Positions 34,401 through 40,570 of a DNA stretch of 42,484 nt are shown here, piece by piece. Each line of letters opens with the position of its first letter. Position 1 is the first letter of the stretch. The translations under genes were made by a program, and so were the position numbers. The stretch is from Pseudomonadota bacterium. GTDB taxonomy: Bacteria; Pseudomonadota; Gammaproteobacteria; Berkiellales; Berkiellaceae. The stretch covers positions 124,890 to 167,373 of the forward strand of contig JAFECR010000023.1 in the NCBI GenBank assembly GCA_018242045.1, given 5' to 3'. The notes under the pieces are model-generated. The model was given only the letters and a program-made list of their open reading frames with translations, was not told the DNA's origin and did not search any database.

Positions 34401-34984
34401 GCTTTGACTGTGTAATAGACATCACCTTGTGTTGTTTTTGCGTCAAGATGCTTATCTATGCCACTTCCCGTATTCCAAATAAGAAAAACACCATCTTGTC
34501 GACATTCATAAAGCATCGCATGACCAGGTGACCTAGCCCCACGCCAACCTCCTGGAATAAAAACACGGCCATCATTAAGCAGTTGAGTAACAATCGCATT
34601 TACCATAGGAGCTAAAAGATTATCGAGGGTATCTTCTTTATAGATCATTGATCTATGGGCTGCTTCAACTTCAATGCAGATTTCTTGTAAAGGTGTCAGT
34701 AGCTCAATCATGTTGGCTGCCGCATTTTGAAAATCGGTTTGTTTGCTTTTTGTCATGCCTTCAATGATTATTTTTTCGTTTTTCATACGTTCAAGGACAA
34801 AAAGGAGATAAGTGACGGTATGAATTAGCAATGAACCTTCCAATGGACTGCCACTGAGATCATTATCGTTTAAAACGTGGGCAAAAATCGAAAGATCTAA
34901 AGGAATAGCAGATGAGTTTTCCGAAATATCTACTTTGGTTTTTTTACTTGAATTGCCATTTTGCGTTTCAGCGCCGCGTTTCAT
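25451..34984 (-). CDS. Giant DUF3638-type SF2-like ATPase with possible cysteine-protease domain
   Basis: This 3177-residue protein is the largest in the window. The C-terminal third has helicase-like motifs in the order typical of DUF3638/DUF3645 proteins, known mostly from fungi and other eukaryotes: Walker A-like VIVGGGKSKVI (Lys2016), DEVD (2147-2150), a GTD pair (FTGTDYNF, HATGTDI), and QACARLRDL near 2635, resembling motif VI. Near the N-terminus, GHAM (His155), WNTGSG (Asn171) and GQHSGTCAW (Gln260, Cys265) could form a permuted papain-like site; this part is inference. The leader MKRGAETQNGNSSKKTKVD fits a bipartite nuclear-localisation signal. A Glu/Asn/Gln repeat lies near 2830. The middle (about 300-1900) is helical without recognised domains. 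GAGGA precedes ATG by six bases. Probably a secreted effector; no secretion gene is nearby. Confidence 0.8.
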   Translation of the reverse strand: MKRGAETQNGNSSKKTKVDISENSSAIPLDLSIFAHVLNDNDLSGSPLEGSLLIHTVTYLLFVLERMKNEKIIIEGMTKSKQTDFQNAAANMIELLTPLQEICIEVEAAHRSMIYKEDTLDNLLAPMVNAIVTQLLNDGRVFIPGGWRGARSPGHAMLYECRQDGVFLIWNTGSGIDKHLDAKTTQGDVYYTVKAYQIPSQSMLQQNLTSFFKALLTPKVQVGQEYNKNSLYTHLHTQLTYMEAKEIDPNPFVKEKSMGQHSGTCAWAVLASLAINYGFDAFHHEELHYEIMRDTLNLSIQALKLETTTNIAVKRQVAYAIKNFSLQLKSLSDKNELSQIRQQQAIDLIKKIQVMLDNIDDDYSPIKQDFNLLHHTSTKFEFRNANEICKINDQNKKITRNYALAPTMENQSFSDIVSIIQKMTNKDLSTKDLINDLRILQHIIYHLPLDSAFWSKLSFDEICEFIPLFKKLVHAYAERCSTLDNFSFAERTITIYNALALMILLSERIYENTDCLNAVLSATETNGCSLNRLISNLDTLGHNAYFTITSHTYAKKLEQLIQFLNNFNRKSEQSGICAIANLNQTLVSEALSHGVSYAFEKNEIPGAYYLLCRNKEIVRETPIEQTYPKIEKQMQFYMSMLYFSELCRRIVLDYLPTIPKLKIDINWPQFSIEPKIPRITCTAFLTLAFDNTFFVSHGKKSIQNSQIIEDPQLNRDISQRHIPNLIQVSLQANIISSELDLRRRLIHLRSSADSQVVATIQFIQSDLTLLTNADVQQFLFLNLFQNGYLSKELINNPAAIDCLLSCVNKGLTFYTNKKDYTTALYFYKINSFLTQYLIGLPVSATLKQWISAAKQNEMLFLDFEKAIKQLKNDPSLHLLSYYLHLKIIYLSAMIQLDNADHYWLDFYNAQIFHHQMTNEGIDPLVVKETELAQDYLRASAKQIAISNQSISNIFNQLELPIQKISGKFPEYFGDSYTINLIDGYLIRAGNPMVLLPRHLQNHPLIEKLFTKKIIVAQQINENTFAFEYKNESYRLIDKKSKGNDSLVLQRWINLPNLISGWAQWQASDRIALKLSEESLRDCKFEIDFHGLPHTLLDCAHQIWGFENGAIAISTEESQDIKYLYDRNITSNNLYYLDKGQYVSKLKHCDINYAILTRFEDPRYIEIWQDINGINHIKFPRYNLHFYTKSPDNNASIVCDKFPEYELAYSDKPLFDYFNNFLTLKPLATHHLPLKYIVPKQKFIATGLNEAGFYQLSLDIHNAIKARKISNEYQNPVIIHNTPANFKLQDQEKYVTFYAQANATIGTESVEDRFYLAYLYFAKQQPEKAFTILRNLTNVWQGQIDIQELLLSFLENTPDTSVNKDFADKSKRDGSEYIAVRLLVCHLMVCYLQKGLPLQDTNLAHTLQEHTVTLLKDYVARKKIIPKNCRLSKIMIINLIAFVKSLEHGYALNCYEITDVPTLADLKILPTPTLIKICDTTWIYGMNELNEPIFTPINIEKYINKIGFECHKLKSIKSQELPLGLYKAIKQVNGHVSPPFSIILQNYFKLNKIKRREKEFSCLQENRGATLIPTQQDHYQRLLNKLNKEYHIAQSETHLRTKKFNLRAYITSYVQDIATQEVVQSLFIKDLNTETKSIDFNKNLIFLYEEAINSEKNQVWLHHYLDRMIKAKFASMQNATFDFQDIGYFALLKVMLCNIKQTNSFNGDIQKIAVHFCQEICAYELIVKEEFYNQTSLKLKANTTTSTSQNLLAIQQKPTTNQIIIPRNEPKPEFLFTNDELDDPFVKQLIQEANHDYAIGKQKNLKIKEENADLIQALLNNNARKNFIDWLKDSLTDYQASQKNLENKIIAIANHTTPSSQQESLKHAINLYSRNTLIYNINTLIQLFSKYSKAQIARKLNLDINTTNNWHNLMISYLVDSCHALQIQRTLLINQEIENIANNPNHPKKPLITKLVNTIRQKRAYDVEKFPQLLCYEHAENKLIYETQYNVLLSLLEKNQSNIYVSKTSQVIVGGGKSKVITPLLAKLRPTGENLVIIVVTQALFETNFSDLNSVSSRAFDQEAYPFIFHRNLKCDAGYFYQLREKFYSLIHTKGYVVTTRNSLDSLKLKYLLLLNESNEENEEWMQQVDYLGDIDTILYQQADVIEDEVDTNLHPKNQLIYMVTEGKPANKNILKSLIDLYAYAHHIVLTHNQLRINLLEIFKGTTERPLPHIQDQLLENLITKIVYDEFSPIKFILNKIPTNEHAQVLLFLQGKYRDYTNHIPQFAQLTEDETDILALYKEEFNRLMPLVLQKNYNEHFGLSKNKNKEPLEQETAIPYLGNNAPNEVAKYQNQFLAITYTILIHLQENLSEYVFTKFIETFIARYDVENSLNAYRSEKSKHVETEFNLLILNNDVPLAKINPKDKAQLNNLYQQNKNAEALKKYCLLDIILPSILSAPLTIVCDAQDHASTPRSFTGFTGTDYNFRAFHNSIVRDTTYSAGSDGQILDHLVNSNTPVILLQSDHYRAFLDRASTHPNKDDLRVIIDNGSIFTGIINRNVANIFAVIKANSAIRFIVYFEGDTLCAIKTSLQPEKETPIILKSSEGIDKKLGCNAHERLTYYDQVHATGTDIAQAENTLGLVTLNNNTSRDLTQACARLRDLKGTHRVEICVMKSLSKHHAQVSNWNIKQVFNITLRIQAKELKSIHMTSSVQKMHNLFKTDGFSHIRTAQQRSHKVMIAKSFKALFFQTDENRIFNKYAPPIMPHPLKNLLQAQRDQFLKIWQTGLKQGNIVVSADKLQSINTTLLFIINQALPICEQWQNFSGNLQLPDNDLIMECEAHQENEQENEQENQQEKQVENGHRIPSAFRNWDPIIKDWSKWDPKTSKIVCCYSLEWLVQQSYSNRKWQFSPNILVSENFYNTVISMSIHFLSILKKPSIFVLNQLKGNAVVQVLITQEEAAILRQNPLPTNLWIETLNAIPYHQARPTMLNSDYAIQLEQIKFIAAEVNLLVGECENLVWLQDKTAEKLNFLESTILPFHPSKRKLAATLKNLLALHPKQLSVNNLDQTSNSSAINPKYWLPNFKQMSAHYITTIVRSMSTTNIKYDAKSAEKTNDIISRYDNIDAIHRITDINELTALEVGLESKTFVTWLGSFSNSSTYTHQLAYKAGQSLRSNNSVLLDEVKRQKKALMGNLSN

Positions 34985-35012
34985 AATATGTCCTCATTTT
35001 TAGTTAGATTAC

Positions 35013-35039
35013 TTTATATTTCAAGAGGATTATCGTCAA
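35013..35039 (-). promoter_or_regulatory. Probable promoter of the giant ATPase gene
   Basis: On the minus strand TTGACG (35039-35034) is followed after 15 bases by TATAAA (35018-35013), or after 17 bases by TAAAGT. This ends about 28 bases before the start codon. The close match to sigma-70 boxes suggests the gene is transcribed independently of the upstream TPR-methyltransferase gene, whose stop lies 129 bases away. Confidence 0.45.
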
Positions 35040-35113
35040 CGCCATCTATAGAATTCAATGCGTCATTTTGTCTAAAAATGACATCAATTGTAATAGCGTG
35101 CAAATGCGCAGGT

Positions 35114-36643
35114 TTATTTTTGTAAAACGTAAAGATTGCCAAAAATGGACGCTTCTTCTTGCAAGCGAAGAGTTTGTTTTTTTTCTACATTAATTTTAAA
35201 GCCGATGGAGCGACACAATTGATGAATGTAATCAGGATGATGTGCGTAACGTCCTGTGCTTCGCAGCTGGAACAAGGCATGATTTTTATCTGATTGGATT
35301 TCTTCAAATGTTAAATTTTCAATTGAAAAACAAAAAAGGCCACCTGAAGAAAGGATCCGATAACTTTGTTGAAATACTTGCTCAAGCTCGCCAAAATAGA
35401 CAAAAACATCAGCGGCAACGATAAGATTAAATTCTTCTTTGCAGCTTTCTAAAAATGAAAATATATCAATGGTATAAAGTTTATGATAAGCGCCTAAATT
35501 ATGCGCCACGGCTATCATATTAGGCGAAATATCAACGCCTATCATTTTACTGGTGATATCGGCAAACCACGGTGAGCAAAGACCTGTGCCACAGCCTAAA
35601 TCTAGCATTTTTAAAGGAGATGTATTTTGCACAAAAGGACTGATTGCCTCTCTTAGCAATTGAGGTACTTTATACTGAAGCTGCGTTTTAACTTGATTAT
35701 CGTAACTATAGGCATACTGATCGAATAAGGCTCGGATATATTCCGTGGGCGCGCCTTGTGCTTGTGTTTTATTGTTTAATGCTGCAATCATATGTTCAGC
35801 TGTTTTGTTTGAAGGCTCAAGCGCAAGTGCTTTTTGATAATGTATTAGGGCTTTGTCTTTTTGTTGTTGGTGTAAATAGATAGTAGCCAAGTTATGATGA
35901 CTATGGGCATGCTGAGGGTTTAAGCGAAGCACTTGCTCGTAACAGTTTATAGCTTCTTGCGCTTTTGCTAAGCTACTGTTGATGACCCCCAAATGAAAAA
36001 GGGCATTGATATTATCAGGTTCTTTTTGCACCACTTGCGTTAATAAGGGTGCTGCTTGTTCAAAGCGTTTTAAGGCACAAAGGGTGATCCCAAGATTATG
36101 CAGGGCTCCTAAATGATCGGAACGTATTTTAAGGACTTCTTCATAATGAGGCACTGCATCAAGCAATCTATCTAATTGAATATAACAATTTGCCAAATTG
36201 TAGTGCGTATCGATAGCATGGGGATCAATTCGGATCGATTTTTCAAAATAGCCAGCGGCTTGTTCATATCTCCCTAGTCGATACAGTAATGTTCCCAAAT
36301 TATTATTTGCCTGAGCGTAAGATCCTTTTAAACGCAAGGCTTCATGATAATGACGCATCGCTTCGTCGATTTTGCCTATGGCTTGATATGCGTTACCTAA
36401 ATTGTTATGGAATTCAGCGATAGTTGGTGCATATTTTACGGCTTCACTAAGATAAGTTACTGCTTTTGTAAATTGACGCAATTGTGCATAGGCCATCCCT
36501 AAACCATGTAGTGCATCGCTTTGGTTTGGATTTTGGGAAAGCACTTCTTGGAATATTTGAATAGCAATTTCTAATTGATCGCTTTGCAGCAATGCTAATG
36601 CCTTTTCTAATTTTAGCTGAATATCGTTGTCATTTTTTGACAT
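35114..36643 (-). CDS. TPR-repeat protein fused to SAM methyltransferase
   Basis: Residues about 8-290 form eight or more tetratricopeptide repeats with the usual A..LG.a....g....A...y..al...P pattern. Residues about 340-509 are a class I methyltransferase: MLDLGCGTGLCSPWFA as motif I, MIGVDISPNMIAVA after it, FNLIVAADVFVYFGELE as motif IV, and a C-terminal sheet ending in NLYVLQK. This matches the predicted methyltransferases with TPR repeats (COG4976 type) found in proteobacteria. The TPR array probably binds the protein substrate, which is unknown. GGGAGG lies about four bases before ATG 36643. It is divergent from the antiporter gene, with 40 bases between the starts. Confidence 0.88.
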   Translation of the reverse strand: MSKNDNDIQLKLEKALALLQSDQLEIAIQIFQEVLSQNPNQSDALHGLGMAYAQLRQFTKAVTYLSEAVKYAPTIAEFHNNLGNAYQAIGKIDEAMRHYHEALRLKGSYAQANNNLGTLLYRLGRYEQAAGYFEKSIRIDPHAIDTHYNLANCYIQLDRLLDAVPHYEEVLKIRSDHLGALHNLGITLCALKRFEQAAPLLTQVVQKEPDNINALFHLGVINSSLAKAQEAINCYEQVLRLNPQHAHSHHNLATIYLHQQQKDKALIHYQKALALEPSNKTAEHMIAALNNKTQAQGAPTEYIRALFDQYAYSYDNQVKTQLQYKVPQLLREAISPFVQNTSPLKMLDLGCGTGLCSPWFADITSKMIGVDISPNMIAVAHNLGAYHKLYTIDIFSFLESCKEEFNLIVAADVFVYFGELEQVFQQSYRILSSGGLFCFSIENLTFEEIQSDKNHALFQLRSTGRYAHHPDYIHQLCRSIGFKINVEKKQTLRLQEEASIFGNLYVLQK

Positions 36644-36683
36644 GGGCCTCCCTATTATTTACAGGGTATGAGAGAATATCTAA

Positions 36684-37850
36684 ATGCACAACAATATCAT
36701 CTTTTCTATCTTTTTGATCTTCAGCGGTGCTGCTTTTTTAGCAACATTAGCATTGTATACCCGCCAATCATTGTTGGTTACCTATATTATTCTTGGGGTT
36801 TTAATTGGCCCTGGTGGAATGAAACTGATTTCTGATCCCGTTATTTTGAAAGATGTGGGAGATATTGGCATTATTTTTCTGCTTTTTTTATTGGGTTTAA
36901 ACTTACAACCGCAAAATTTATTAAGAATGCTGCGCCAAGCGACCATTATCACGGTAGTAAGTTCTGTAATATTTTCTCTTTTGGGTTACTCGCTTGCGAT
37001 GATAGCTGGCTTTTCTCAAATAGATGCAATCGTGATAGGCGTCGCCATGATGTTTTCAAGCACGATTATTGGCTTGAAATTGCTGCCGACCACAGTACTG
37101 CATCACCAACAAATTGGCGAAATTGTCATCAGTATTTTGCTTTTGCAAGATATTATCGCCATTTTCGTCTTATTATTACTGCATGCTGGTCATGCAGGAA
37201 CTTTAAGCATTGTAGATTTAGGGCAAGTTGCATTTGCATTACCTTTACTATTTGCTTTTGCGTTTTTAGTTGAGCGTTTTGTTTTAATTAAAATTATTCA
37301 GCGATTTAGTCGCATCCACGAATATATGTTTTTAGTGGCCATTGGGTGGTGTTTAGGGTTAGGGCAAATTGCTGAATGGATGAAGTTATCTTTCGAGATC
37401 GGCGCTTTTATTGCAGGGATCTCTATTGCGCAAAGTCCTGTTTCTCGTTTTATTGCCGAAAGCTTACGCCCCCTTAGAGATTTTTTTCTTATTTTATTTT
37501 TTTTCTCACTCGGCGCGAGTCTGGATTTACAAATACTTTCTCAAGTTTGGCTGTGGGCGTTAGTGTTAGGCGGCTTAATCCTATGTGTAAAGCCTATTAT
37601 GTTTAAGTTATTACTTGGCAAAATAGTGCCATCGCGATCTGCTGCTTGGGAAGTGGGGATCAGAATTGGTCAAATTAGTGAATTTTCACTATTAGTAGGC
37701 TATACCGCTGAAAAGCATCATCTGATTAGTCCATTGGCATATTCATTGATAGAAGTCTCAACTATCATGACATTTATCGTATCGTCATACTGGATAGTAA
37801 ATCGCTATCCAACACCGATTGCTGTTTCAGATAAGTTGCGTCGTGATTAA
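36684..37850 (+). CDS. Cation:proton antiporter, CPA2 (Kef-type) family
   Basis: This 388-residue inner-membrane protein has about 11-12 hydrophobic spans. LLVTYIILGVLIGPGGMKLI, IGIIFLLFLLGLNLQP, AMMFSSTIIGLKLLP and SFEIGAFIAGISIAQ are typical of the Na+/H+ or K+/H+ exchanger domain of the monovalent cation:proton antiporter-2 family. It stops right after the exchanger domain. The cytoplasmic TrkA-N/RCK ligand-binding domain of KefB/KefC is missing, so glutathione gating is not expected. Ion choice (Na+ or K+) cannot be told. Its stop codon overlaps the GTG start of the next gene by eight bases, suggesting co-translation. Confidence 0.88.
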   Translation: MHNNIIFSIFLIFSGAAFLATLALYTRQSLLVTYIILGVLIGPGGMKLISDPVILKDVGDIGIIFLLFLLGLNLQPQNLLRMLRQATIITVVSSVIFSLLGYSLAMIAGFSQIDAIVIGVAMMFSSTIIGLKLLPTTVLHHQQIGEIVISILLLQDIIAIFVLLLLHAGHAGTLSIVDLGQVAFALPLLFAFAFLVERFVLIKIIQRFSRIHEYMFLVAIGWCLGLGQIAEWMKLSFEIGAFIAGISIAQSPVSRFIAESLRPLRDFFLILFFFSLGASLDLQILSQVWLWALVLGGLILCVKPIMFKLLLGKIVPSRSAAWEVGIRIGQISEFSLLVGYTAEKHHLISPLAYSLIEVSTIMTFIVSSYWIVNRYPTPIAVSDKLRRD

Positions 37851-38439
37851 AAAAATTTGGTTTATATTATGCTTGAGTTTGTTGGTGAATGCGAAGGCAT
37901 TTGCAAACAATATTAATCTTTTAGGTGTATCTTTAGCTCAGCAGCTTGTTTTGCCGCAAAATAAAGAACAATTAAGCCTAAATGGCTATGGTGCTGTTGA
38001 GATGTGGGGTGAAAAAGCCTATGTTGGTGCGTTATACACCCAACATGCAGAAAAGCGCGCAGAATTACTTTTGATCAATAACGATCCTTTGGCGATGATT
38101 TTTTATTTTGTAAAAGACGATATATCTTCGCAAATGATAAGCAAAGCTATCATTGAGGGTATTATTGTGAACAGTGGTGGTTGGGATAAGAAATCATTAG
38201 ATAAATCAAGATTATTGGCACTAAAAGAGGCCATAGAGCAGGATTTTCATGCAGGTGATGTGTTAGCGTTTTACTATTCACCCAAAAATGGGTTATGGAT
38301 GTATGTCAATAACCAAGAGCAGCGTCATTGGCCTCACGGCAAATCTCTTATTAATATGCTTCTAAGAATGTGGATAGGGCCGCATCCGCCCACTCGTGAT
38401 TTTAAGCACGCTATTTTAAGTTTTCCAGTGGGTACATAA
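37843..38439 (+). CDS. Exported chalcone-isomerase-like domain protein
   Basis: This 198-residue protein has a signal peptide (VIKKIWFILCLSLLVNAKAFA). The mature part shows the chalcone-isomerase-like layout: LSLNGYGAVEMWGEKAYVGALYT, then AELLLINNDPLAMIFYFVKDDIS, and a helical segment SQMISKAIIEGI. Bacterial members are periplasmic proteins of unknown function and are not flavonoid enzymes. GTG 37843 was chosen because it gives a good signal peptide; a TTG at 37819 would add a stretch read inside the antiporter gene. It overlaps the antiporter stop by eight bases. The last codons and the stop run into a remnant of the interspersed repeat. Confidence 0.7.
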   Translation: MIKKIWFILCLSLLVNAKAFANNINLLGVSLAQQLVLPQNKEQLSLNGYGAVEMWGEKAYVGALYTQHAEKRAELLLINNDPLAMIFYFVKDDISSQMISKAIIEGIIVNSGGWDKKSLDKSRLLALKEAIEQDFHAGDVLAFYYSPKNGLWMYVNNQEQRHWPHGKSLINMLLRMWIGPHPPTRDFKHAILSFPVGT

Positions 38440-38475
38440 CTGGGGCGAGCAAGCGTAGGCTTTAAGCCTACGCTT
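38426..38475. repeat. Repeat remnant with hairpin between convergent genes
   Basis: CAGTGGGTACATAACTGGGGCGAGCAAGCGTAGGC resembles, in shortened form, the GTGCATGACTGGGGTGAGTAAGCGCAGGC block of the copies at 453-556 and 11343-11496. It leads into a perfect hairpin: AAGCGTAGGC (38451-38460) pairs with GCCTACGCTT (38466-38475), loop TTTAA. The hairpin lies between two convergent stop codons and could end transcription from both sides, although no strong U-run follows. The stop codon TAA at 38437-38439 falls inside the repeat-like sequence. Confidence 0.55.
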
Positions 38476-38490
38476 GTGAAGTGCCTAAAT

Positions 38491-39276
38491 TTAGCTTTTC
38501 TTGCTATTGTTAGTCGTTGCTTTACTTTGTTTTTCAGCATCCGTTTTTTCTGATTTTTCAGTTTTTTGTTTGTCACCTTTTTCAACGGAAAGTAATTCAA
38601 CTTCAAAAACTAAAGTTGAATTGGGTCCAATGATTTGGTTAACGCCATTTTCACCATAAGCTAATTTAGGTGGAATGAAGATTTCCCATTTCGCACCGGG
38701 TTTCATCAATTGCAGTGCTTCTGTCCAGCCAGGGATAACACCGTTGACAGCAAATTTCACAGGTTCGCCGCGATTATAGGAATTATCAAATTCTGTACCA
38801 TCGATTAATTTGCCGCGGTAGTGGGTGGTGACAACATCAGTTGCTTTGGGGGAATCACCTTTACCTTCTTTGATGATTCGATATTGAAGTCCATCAGGTA
38901 GGGCAACGACATCTTTTTTCTTTTTGTTATCATCTAAAAATTTCTGACCGGCAGTTAAATTCTTTTCGGCTTGAGCTTTTAATTCTGCTTTTTGCTTTTC
39001 TATCATTTCTGTTTGTAACGCCATTAAGGTTTGTCGAATTTCATCTTCAGTCATCAGAGTAGATTTACCAGCTTGACCATCTTTAAAACCAGCAATAAAA
39101 GGATCCATGTTCACATCAATTTTTTGCTTTACAAAGCCCTTGCCCACATCGACGCCAATGCTGTAACTGATTTTGTCTTTATTATCTTTGAGCTGAGTGC
39201 TTTGTTCTGCGGCCCAGGTGTTTTGAGCAAACAAAAGTAGACTTGCGGTTGCCAGACTAGCCAATATAGGTTTCAT
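38491..39276 (-). CDS. FKBP-type peptidyl-prolyl isomerase (Mip/FkpA-like)
   Basis: This 261-residue exported protein catalyses cis-trans isomerisation at proline bonds and helps fold periplasmic or outer-membrane proteins. It has a signal peptide (1-22, ending TWA), a helical dimerisation domain (about 33-120: SYSIGVDVGKGF, DPFIAGFKDGQ) and an FKBP domain (about 127-233) with VTTHYRGKLIDGTEFDNSY, VIPGWTEALQLMKPG and IPPKLAYGENG. Mip proteins with this layout aid infection in Legionella and Coxiella. A C-terminal tail of about 28 residues rich in Lys, Glu, Ser and Thr is an extension beyond the fold. AAGGA lies about seven bases before ATG. Confidence 0.93.
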   Translation of the reverse strand: MKPILASLATASLLLFAQNTWAAEQSTQLKDNKDKISYSIGVDVGKGFVKQKIDVNMDPFIAGFKDGQAGKSTLMTEDEIRQTLMALQTEMIEKQKAELKAQAEKNLTAGQKFLDDNKKKKDVVALPDGLQYRIIKEGKGDSPKATDVVTTHYRGKLIDGTEFDNSYNRGEPVKFAVNGVIPGWTEALQLMKPGAKWEIFIPPKLAYGENGVNQIIGPNSTLVFEVELLSVEKGDKQKTEKSEKTDAEKQSKATTNNSKKS

Positions 39277-39317
39277 GAATCATTCCTTTTAATCAACCAG
39301 GTAAAAAAAACACTATA

Positions 39318-40121
39318 TCAAAAATTTGCTTTTAATCCTAAATAAATTCCTTGCTCAAAAGGGGTCAATTGTATGGATGTGTTAATTTGCTTACTTCTAG
39401 CTTTATCGCTTTCCCAGACGGCCTTTGTTGCACAAGCAGCAAGCCACCAACCTAGAACAACTTGAGAAAGATAATGCTTGTCATCGTTAATACGTGCTAA
39501 GCCGGGTAAAAAGGATAGCGTGGTCAATCCAAATTTAATAAAAGGATCATCGTTTTGCTTAGCAATGTTAAGTAGCGGTATTGCGCCATAAAAAGCATGT
39601 CCACTCACTGCGCGATGGTATTTTAATAATTGCCATTGTGGGTGTCCTGTAGCTGGTCGACCTGCACCTAATAAATGAGATAAGGCAAGTTGTTCGGGTG
39701 AACCCACTAAAATGGTTCTAAAGGTGTGGTTTGCCCATAATCCAAATCCGTGATTAGGTTGAGTGAAAGAGGAGGTTACCCACATACTCAAAATACAAAA
39801 GGGAATCGCTATCTGATAATTCGTTAAAGTACTGTAATGGTTAATAGTGTCGGAAATATTGTTTGTTAATTTACTTCTGACATTGTCTTGCCAGTCATTT
39901 CTAAAATGGGGATCCACATCAGTATTAGCCAAAACTCCCCCTATACTCAATACCATCAGACGAGGAATAATCCTGGGCGTACTATAAAATTGATGATAAT
40001 CGCAGACAATTTGTTCTTTTATGCTGCTTACTGCTTGGATTTCTTTGGAAAAACATGTGGTTGTGAGTAGAATGCTAATTAACCTGATCAACTTGATTAA
40101 AATAAGTTTGTCAAAACACAT
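39318..40121 (-). CDS. PAP2-like membrane phosphatase family protein
   Basis: This 267-residue protein has a signal-like N-terminus (KLIRLISILLTTTCFS) and later hydrophobic spans. The type 2 phosphatidic acid phosphatase motifs are recognisable but imperfect. GAGRP (152-156) stands where KxxxxxxRP is expected, without the Lys. AVSGHAF (171-177) corresponds to PSGH with the catalytic His175. ARINDDKHYLSQ (209-220) corresponds to SRxxxxxHxxxD, keeping Arg210 and His216 but with Gln for Asp. Family members dephosphorylate lipids such as undecaprenyl pyrophosphate or lipid A at the outer face of the membrane. Whether this one is active is uncertain. Its ATG directly abuts the ATG of the divergent ampG remnant. 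Confidence 0.72.
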   Translation of the reverse strand: MCFDKLILIKLIRLISILLTTTCFSKEIQAVSSIKEQIVCDYHQFYSTPRIIPRLMVLSIGGVLANTDVDPHFRNDWQDNVRSKLTNNISDTINHYSTLTNYQIAIPFCILSMWVTSSFTQPNHGFGLWANHTFRTILVGSPEQLALSHLLGAGRPATGHPQWQLLKYHRAVSGHAFYGAIPLLNIAKQNDDPFIKFGLTTLSFLPGLARINDDKHYLSQVVLGWWLAACATKAVWESDKARSKQINTSIQLTPFEQGIYLGLKANF

Positions 40122-40491
40122 ATGAATATGAAACCCACTTGGTTAAATTTACTCTTAAATAAACGGATGTTACTTGTATTGGCATTAGGTTTTGTCTCTG
40201 GTTTACCTTTGGGCCTAAATGGCACATTATTACAAGCATGGTATGCCATAGACGGGGTCGATGTCGTTACTACTTTTGAGCCGCTTGCGTTGAGCCCTTT
40301 AAAGAATTTTTAAGCCGCCGTCATGGGTGATGAGCTTATGTCATGCTCGCTACACTGCAACACAGTTTGCCCTCATCAGTGTGTTGGCTGCTGCGCCTAG
40401 CCTAACCAAATTTTTTCGGGTATATACTCGTGGCCGCTTATAGGGTTTTGTTATATTAATTATTTCTTGTATTACACTCGTCTATAAATAA
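40122..40491 (+). pseudogene. ampG: Decayed ampG (muropeptide permease) remnant
   Basis: The first 45 or so codons after ATG 40122 read like the N-terminus of AmpG-family MFS permeases: LVLALGFVSGLPLGLNGTLLQ then AWY. Similarity ends near 40260 and a stop comes at 40311-40313. In another frame, from about 40321, MSLCHARYTATQFALISV then LAAAP matches the late AmpG segment that usually reads (L)C...(Y/F)TATQ(F/Y)ALLSAL. That frame meets TAG at 40441 and then a hydrophobic GFVILIISCITLV stretch up to TAA 40489-40491. Intact AmpG has over 400 residues, so about three quarters is deleted and the rest is frameshifted. AmpG imports anhydro-muropeptides, and its loss affects the role of ampD at 12706. 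Confidence 0.75.
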
Positions 40492-40570
40492 TCATAATTT
40501 ATCTGATTTATCTTGATCTAAAGCGCGCGGATTAAATACTCTAACTTGTTTAAAAATTAGTGGAGATACG

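Noticed and set aside
38334..38606. Minus-strand 90-codon frame overlapping the FKBP gene end
   Set aside because: It reads through the repeat remnant and hairpin and out of frame through the FKBP tail; no support for expression.
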